NCBI GenBank assembly: GCA_045631205.1
Contig: JAZQUI010000022.1
Location: forward strand, 1-22,138
Origin: HGM04593 sp045631205
GTDB lineage: Bacteria; Bacteroidota; Bacteroidia; Bacteroidales; Bacteroidaceae
DNA: 22,138 nt
Direction of reading: 5' to 3'
Under the pieces are notes generated by a model. It did no database searches, had not been told where the DNA came from, and saw only the letters and a program-made list of their open reading frames with translations. A program made the position numbers and the translations under genes. The first letter of the stretch is position 1. Every line of letters begins with the position of its first letter. Of the stretch, positions 21,453 to 22,138 are shown one piece after another.

Positions 21453-22138
21453 TTAAGATATTCTTGCACGTTTAATCATTATCTTTCCCACCATGTTTAT
21501 TGTTGCTGTTATAAGGAATAGTATCAAGCCAATGGCAATGAGTGATGAGAGTCGCAGACCATCAGCCTCGCCGAATTGGTTGGCTATGATTGATGCCATT
21601 GAGTTTCCGGTAGAGGTGATTGAATTAGGGATATTATTGGTATTGCCAATAAGCATCGTCACGGTCATTGTCTCGCCCAATGCACGGCCAATGGCCAATA
21701 TATATGATGAGAATATTCCCGAACCTGCAACTGGGAACACAACCTTGCGGATAACCTCGGCACGCGTCGCTCCTAAGCTGTATGCACCCTCCTTTAGGTC
21801 ATTCGGTACCATTTTTATAAATTCTGCACTAAGCGATGCTGCATAAGGGATTATCATAATAGCTAAGACCAATGAGGCGGTGAGAATACCCGAACCCTGT
21901 TCCGAAATATCCAATGCCATAATAATCGGACGTAAGGTGTAGAATCCCCACAAGCCATAGATGATTGATGGAATACCTGCAAGCAGGTCAGTTACGGTAC
22001 TCAGTACAGCAGCAATCTTTGTTCCCTTGAAATATTCGCCCACGAACAGTGCAACAGGTAGTGAAAAGGGAATACAGAAGATAAGTGCCAAAAGTGTGGT
22101 TATCAGCGTACCGGTGATGAATGGCAATGCGCCGTACT
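21453..22138 (-). CDS. pstC: Phosphate ABC transporter permease, 5' end outside the window
   Basis: PstC is the partner permease of PstA. The frame is open through the window edge (Y-G-A-L-P-F-I-T-G-T readable from 22136), so the N-terminal part of the roughly 300-residue protein is missing. An apparent TTG start at 22127 is only an internal Leu codon. The visible part has membrane segments, the LPVALFVGEYF block, GIPSIIYGLWGFY and the EAA loop (LKEGAYSLGATRAEVIRKVVFP) that docks to PstB. It ends 3 bp before pstA. pstS would be expected upstream, beyond the window. Confidence 0.95.
   Translation of the reverse strand, partial: YGALPFITGTLITTLLALIFCIPFSLPVALFVGEYFKGTKIAAVLSTVTDLLAGIPSIIYGLWGFYTLRPIIMALDISEQGSGILTASLVLAIMIIPYAASLSAEFIKMVPNDLKEGAYSLGATRAEVIRKVVFPVAGSGIFSSYILAIGRALGETMTVTMLIGNTNNIPNSITSTGNSMASIIANQFGEADGLRLSSLIAIGLILFLITATINMVGKIMIKRARIS

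Noticed and set aside
1..22138. CRISPR array, tRNA or rRNA genes, prophage or defence system
   Set aside because: I saw no regularly spaced repeats, no tRNA T-arm pattern, no rRNA segments, and no phage structural or nuclease-type defence genes.

Overview
The window looks like chromosomal DNA of a Bacteroidales bacterium (Bacteroides/Prevotella-like). The reasons are: an LpxC-FabZ fusion; PadR/PspC and DUF6268 genes of the type seen in that order; a secreted S28/S37-type peptidase; a POT transporter with the GERFGYY form; AT-rich start regions without obvious Shine-Dalgarno sequences; and several upstream sites matching the Bacteroidetes sigma-ABfr promoter (TTG, about 19-20 bp, TAnnTTTG). 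Genus cannot be decided from the sequence alone.

Layout. (1) 1-463: the 3' end of an IS3-family insertion sequence (transposase C-terminus and right terminal repeat). (2) 464-1018: a gene-poor stretch with several strong inverted repeats and no convincing protein gene. (3) 4136-1019, minus strand: a three-gene operon of a PadR repressor and two paralogous PspC-domain membrane proteins, with a promoter overlapped by TAGTAC palindromes. (4) 9901-4270, minus strand: lpxD, lpxC-fabZ, lpxA, a PRiA4_ORF3-like acidic protein, miaA and a DUF6268 outer-membrane barrel. This is an early lipid A block followed by a tRNA modification gene. (5) 13116-9990, minus strand: purM, prfA, pyrF, with its own promoter. 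(6) 13538-13272, minus strand: a small CPHC thioredoxin/glutaredoxin-like protein, divergent from a plus-strand POT peptide transporter (13833-15353) that ends in a textbook terminator. (7) 15536-17621, plus strand: a secreted tripeptidyl-peptidase-like serine hydrolase, almost overlapping an orphan FecE/BtuD-type ABC ATPase. (8) 17740-19680, plus strand: a Nif3/YqfO-family protein and a coiled-coil zinc-ribbon protein, sharing a clear promoter. (9) 19681-19827: nested palindromes and terminators between convergent operons. (10) 22138-19828, minus strand: pstC (partial), pstA and pstB for high-affinity phosphate import.

Most of the window is ordinary core-genome content: envelope lipid synthesis, nucleotide synthesis, translation termination, and peptide and phosphate uptake. 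The parts that deserve a second look are the structured non-coding stretch beside the IS, the operator/promoter arrangement of the PadR-PspC operon and its uncharacterised C-terminal domain, the peptidase-ATPase pair, the PRiA4-like protein inside the lipid A operon, and the nested palindromic element between the zinc-ribbon gene and pstB. I found no CRISPR array, rRNA or tRNA gene, and no clearly novel multi-gene system.
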